6,668 nucleotides of DNA from Paenibacillus sp. (GTDB taxonomy: Bacteria > Bacillota > Bacilli > Paenibacillales > Paenibacillaceae). This document shows positions 5,968-6,668 of the stretch, piece by piece (the first letter of the stretch is position 1; each line of letters begins with the position of its first letter). The DNA is taken from contig JAQSXN010000226.1 in the NCBI GenBank assembly GCA_029256665.1, positions 1 to 6,668 of the forward strand, given 5' to 3'. Under the pieces are notes generated by a model. It was not told the DNA's origin, ran no database searches, and was given only the letters and a program-made list of their open reading frames with translations. The translations under genes were made by a program, and so were the position numbers.

Positions 5968-6026
5968 GCCATATCGGAATGGATAAGCACATATGCGGTT
6001 CGTGATGATTAAGATTCGGCGGCCTG

Positions 6027-6668
6027 TTACCCCTTCACGCCGCTGAACGCGATGCCCTGCACAAAATACTTCTGAAGCAGCAAGAACAGCACCAGAATCG
6101 GGAGAATCGCGATCAGCGCGCCGGCCATCATCGGTCCGTAATCCGTCTGGTAATTGTAAGAAAACGCTTGAAGCCCCATCTGAATCGTCGCCTTCTCCGG
6201 ATCGTTGAGGATGATCATCGGCCACAGGAAGCTGTTCCAGCCTGCCTGGAACGTGAAGATGCCAAGCGTGGCGAGCGCCGGCTTCGTCAGCGGCAGGTAG
6301 ATGTTCCAGAAGATGCGGAACTCCTTGCAGCCTTCGATCCGCGCCATCTCCATCATGTCCGAGGGCAGCGTCAAGAAAAACTGCCGCATGAAAAACACTG
6401 CAAACGATCCCGAAGCGCCGGGCAAAATTATGCCCCAGAACGAGTTCAGAAAGCCGTTGCCGCCCCCGCCGAGCAAGTCGTTGCCGCCGACTAGCGGAAA
6501 ATGCTTAAGCACGTAGAAGCTCGGAATCATCGTGACGATGCCGGGAATCATCATGGCCGCAAGCAGGACGCGGAACATCGCTTTGTTGCCCCTGAAGTTC
6601 AGCTTCGCGAACGCGTATCCGCTGACCGAGCCGAAGAACAGATTGGCCAGCACGCCGGCCACGGCAAG
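6027..6668 (-). CDS. Carbohydrate ABC transporter permease, MalG/UgpE type (5' end beyond the window)
   Basis: The visible 213 residues are the C-terminal part of an inner-membrane permease of the CUT1 sugar importer family; these proteins are usually about 270-300 residues. The frame is still open at the right edge (codons Leu-Ala precede the GTG at 6662), so the start is off-window. Several hydrophobic segments are evident. The cytoplasmic EAA loop, which docks on the ATPase, is clear: 'EMARIEGCKEFRIFWNIYLPLTKPAL' with the invariant Gly and the LP. The C-terminus 'QKYFVQGIAFSGVKG' is typical of the MalG-like subunit. A Gly-rich periplasmic loop ('LVGGNDLLGGGGNGFLNS') precedes the third segment. 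In such operons the order is usually binding protein, first permease, second permease, so the partner genes should lie just to the right. Co-orientation with three GH76 genes suggests uptake of alpha-mannose-containing oligosaccharides; that substrate is inference. Confidence 0.93.
   Translation of the reverse strand, partial: LAVAGVLANLFFGSVSGYAFAKLNFRGNKAMFRVLLAAMMIPGIVTMIPSFYVLKHFPLVGGNDLLGGGGNGFLNSFWGIILPGASGSFAVFFMRQFFLTLPSDMMEMARIEGCKEFRIFWNIYLPLTKPALATLGIFTFQAGWNSFLWPMIILNDPEKATIQMGLQAFSYNYQTDYGPMMAGALIAILPILVLFLLLQKYFVQGIAFSGVKG

Noticed and set aside
5953..6225. N-terminal extension of the secreted GH76 protein to an in-frame start at 6225
   Set aside because: The extension overlaps the ABC permease in another frame, has no family resemblance and would put a perfect signal peptide in the middle of the protein. 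AAGGAG eight bases before the ATG at 5952 marks the real start.
6660..6662. GTG start for the ABC permease at 6662
   Set aside because: The frame is open past this codon to the window edge, and the family needs additional N-terminal membrane segments. The GTG is an internal valine.

Overview
The window looks like chromosomal DNA from a GC-rich, endospore-former-type Bacillota, most like Paenibacillus or Cohnella. The reasons are strong AAGGAGG-type ribosome binding sites before most genes, compact operons closed by intrinsic terminators with T tracts, a small secreted protein with a copper-amine-oxidase-N-like fold, and a carbohydrate ABC permease joined to glycoside hydrolases. The genus assignment is inference; there is no rRNA or marker gene here.

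Layout from left to right. Bases 1-108 are an in-frame hexanucleotide tandem repeat organised as 36-bp units. It probably lies inside the 5' part of a minus-strand gene that leaves the window and would encode a Thr-Asp/Glu/His dipeptide repeat; a plausible sigma-A-type promoter sits just upstream of it at 186-214. Divergent from it, on the plus strand, is a small exported protein with a copper-amine-oxidase-N-like domain (244-717). Its stop codon interlocks in a CTAG with that of a convergent AAC(3)-family N-acetyltransferase (714-1526, minus). The non-coding stretch 1527-1740 holds the acetyltransferase RBS and a strong minus-strand terminator (1633-1677); I see no convincing promoter in it. 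That terminator closes a single-gene unit (1741-1914, minus) for a 57-residue protein resembling one homing-endonuclease-associated (HNH) repeat.

The right two thirds is one minus-strand operon ending at a strong terminator (1990-2039). In transcription order it has the 3' end of a MalG/UgpE-type sugar ABC permease (6027 to the edge), a secreted GH76 enzyme with a C-terminal CBM35/CBM6-like module (4414-5952), a GH76 enzyme with an N-terminal membrane anchor or uncleaved signal (3241-4401), and a GH76 enzyme with no export signal (2098-3156). The last two are close paralogues from a tandem duplication. GH76 enzymes are known as endo-acting alpha-1,6-mannanases using two adjacent aspartates, and all three proteins keep that Asp-Asp pair.

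The simplest joint reading is a system for alpha-1,6-linked mannan. The CBM-bearing enzyme would cut polymer outside the cell, the anchored enzyme would work at the membrane or wall, the ABC importer would take up oligosaccharides, and the signal-less enzyme would finish them in the cytoplasm. The substrate and this division of labour are inferred from family membership and predicted location. The ABC solute-binding protein and partner permease would be expected just beyond the right edge.
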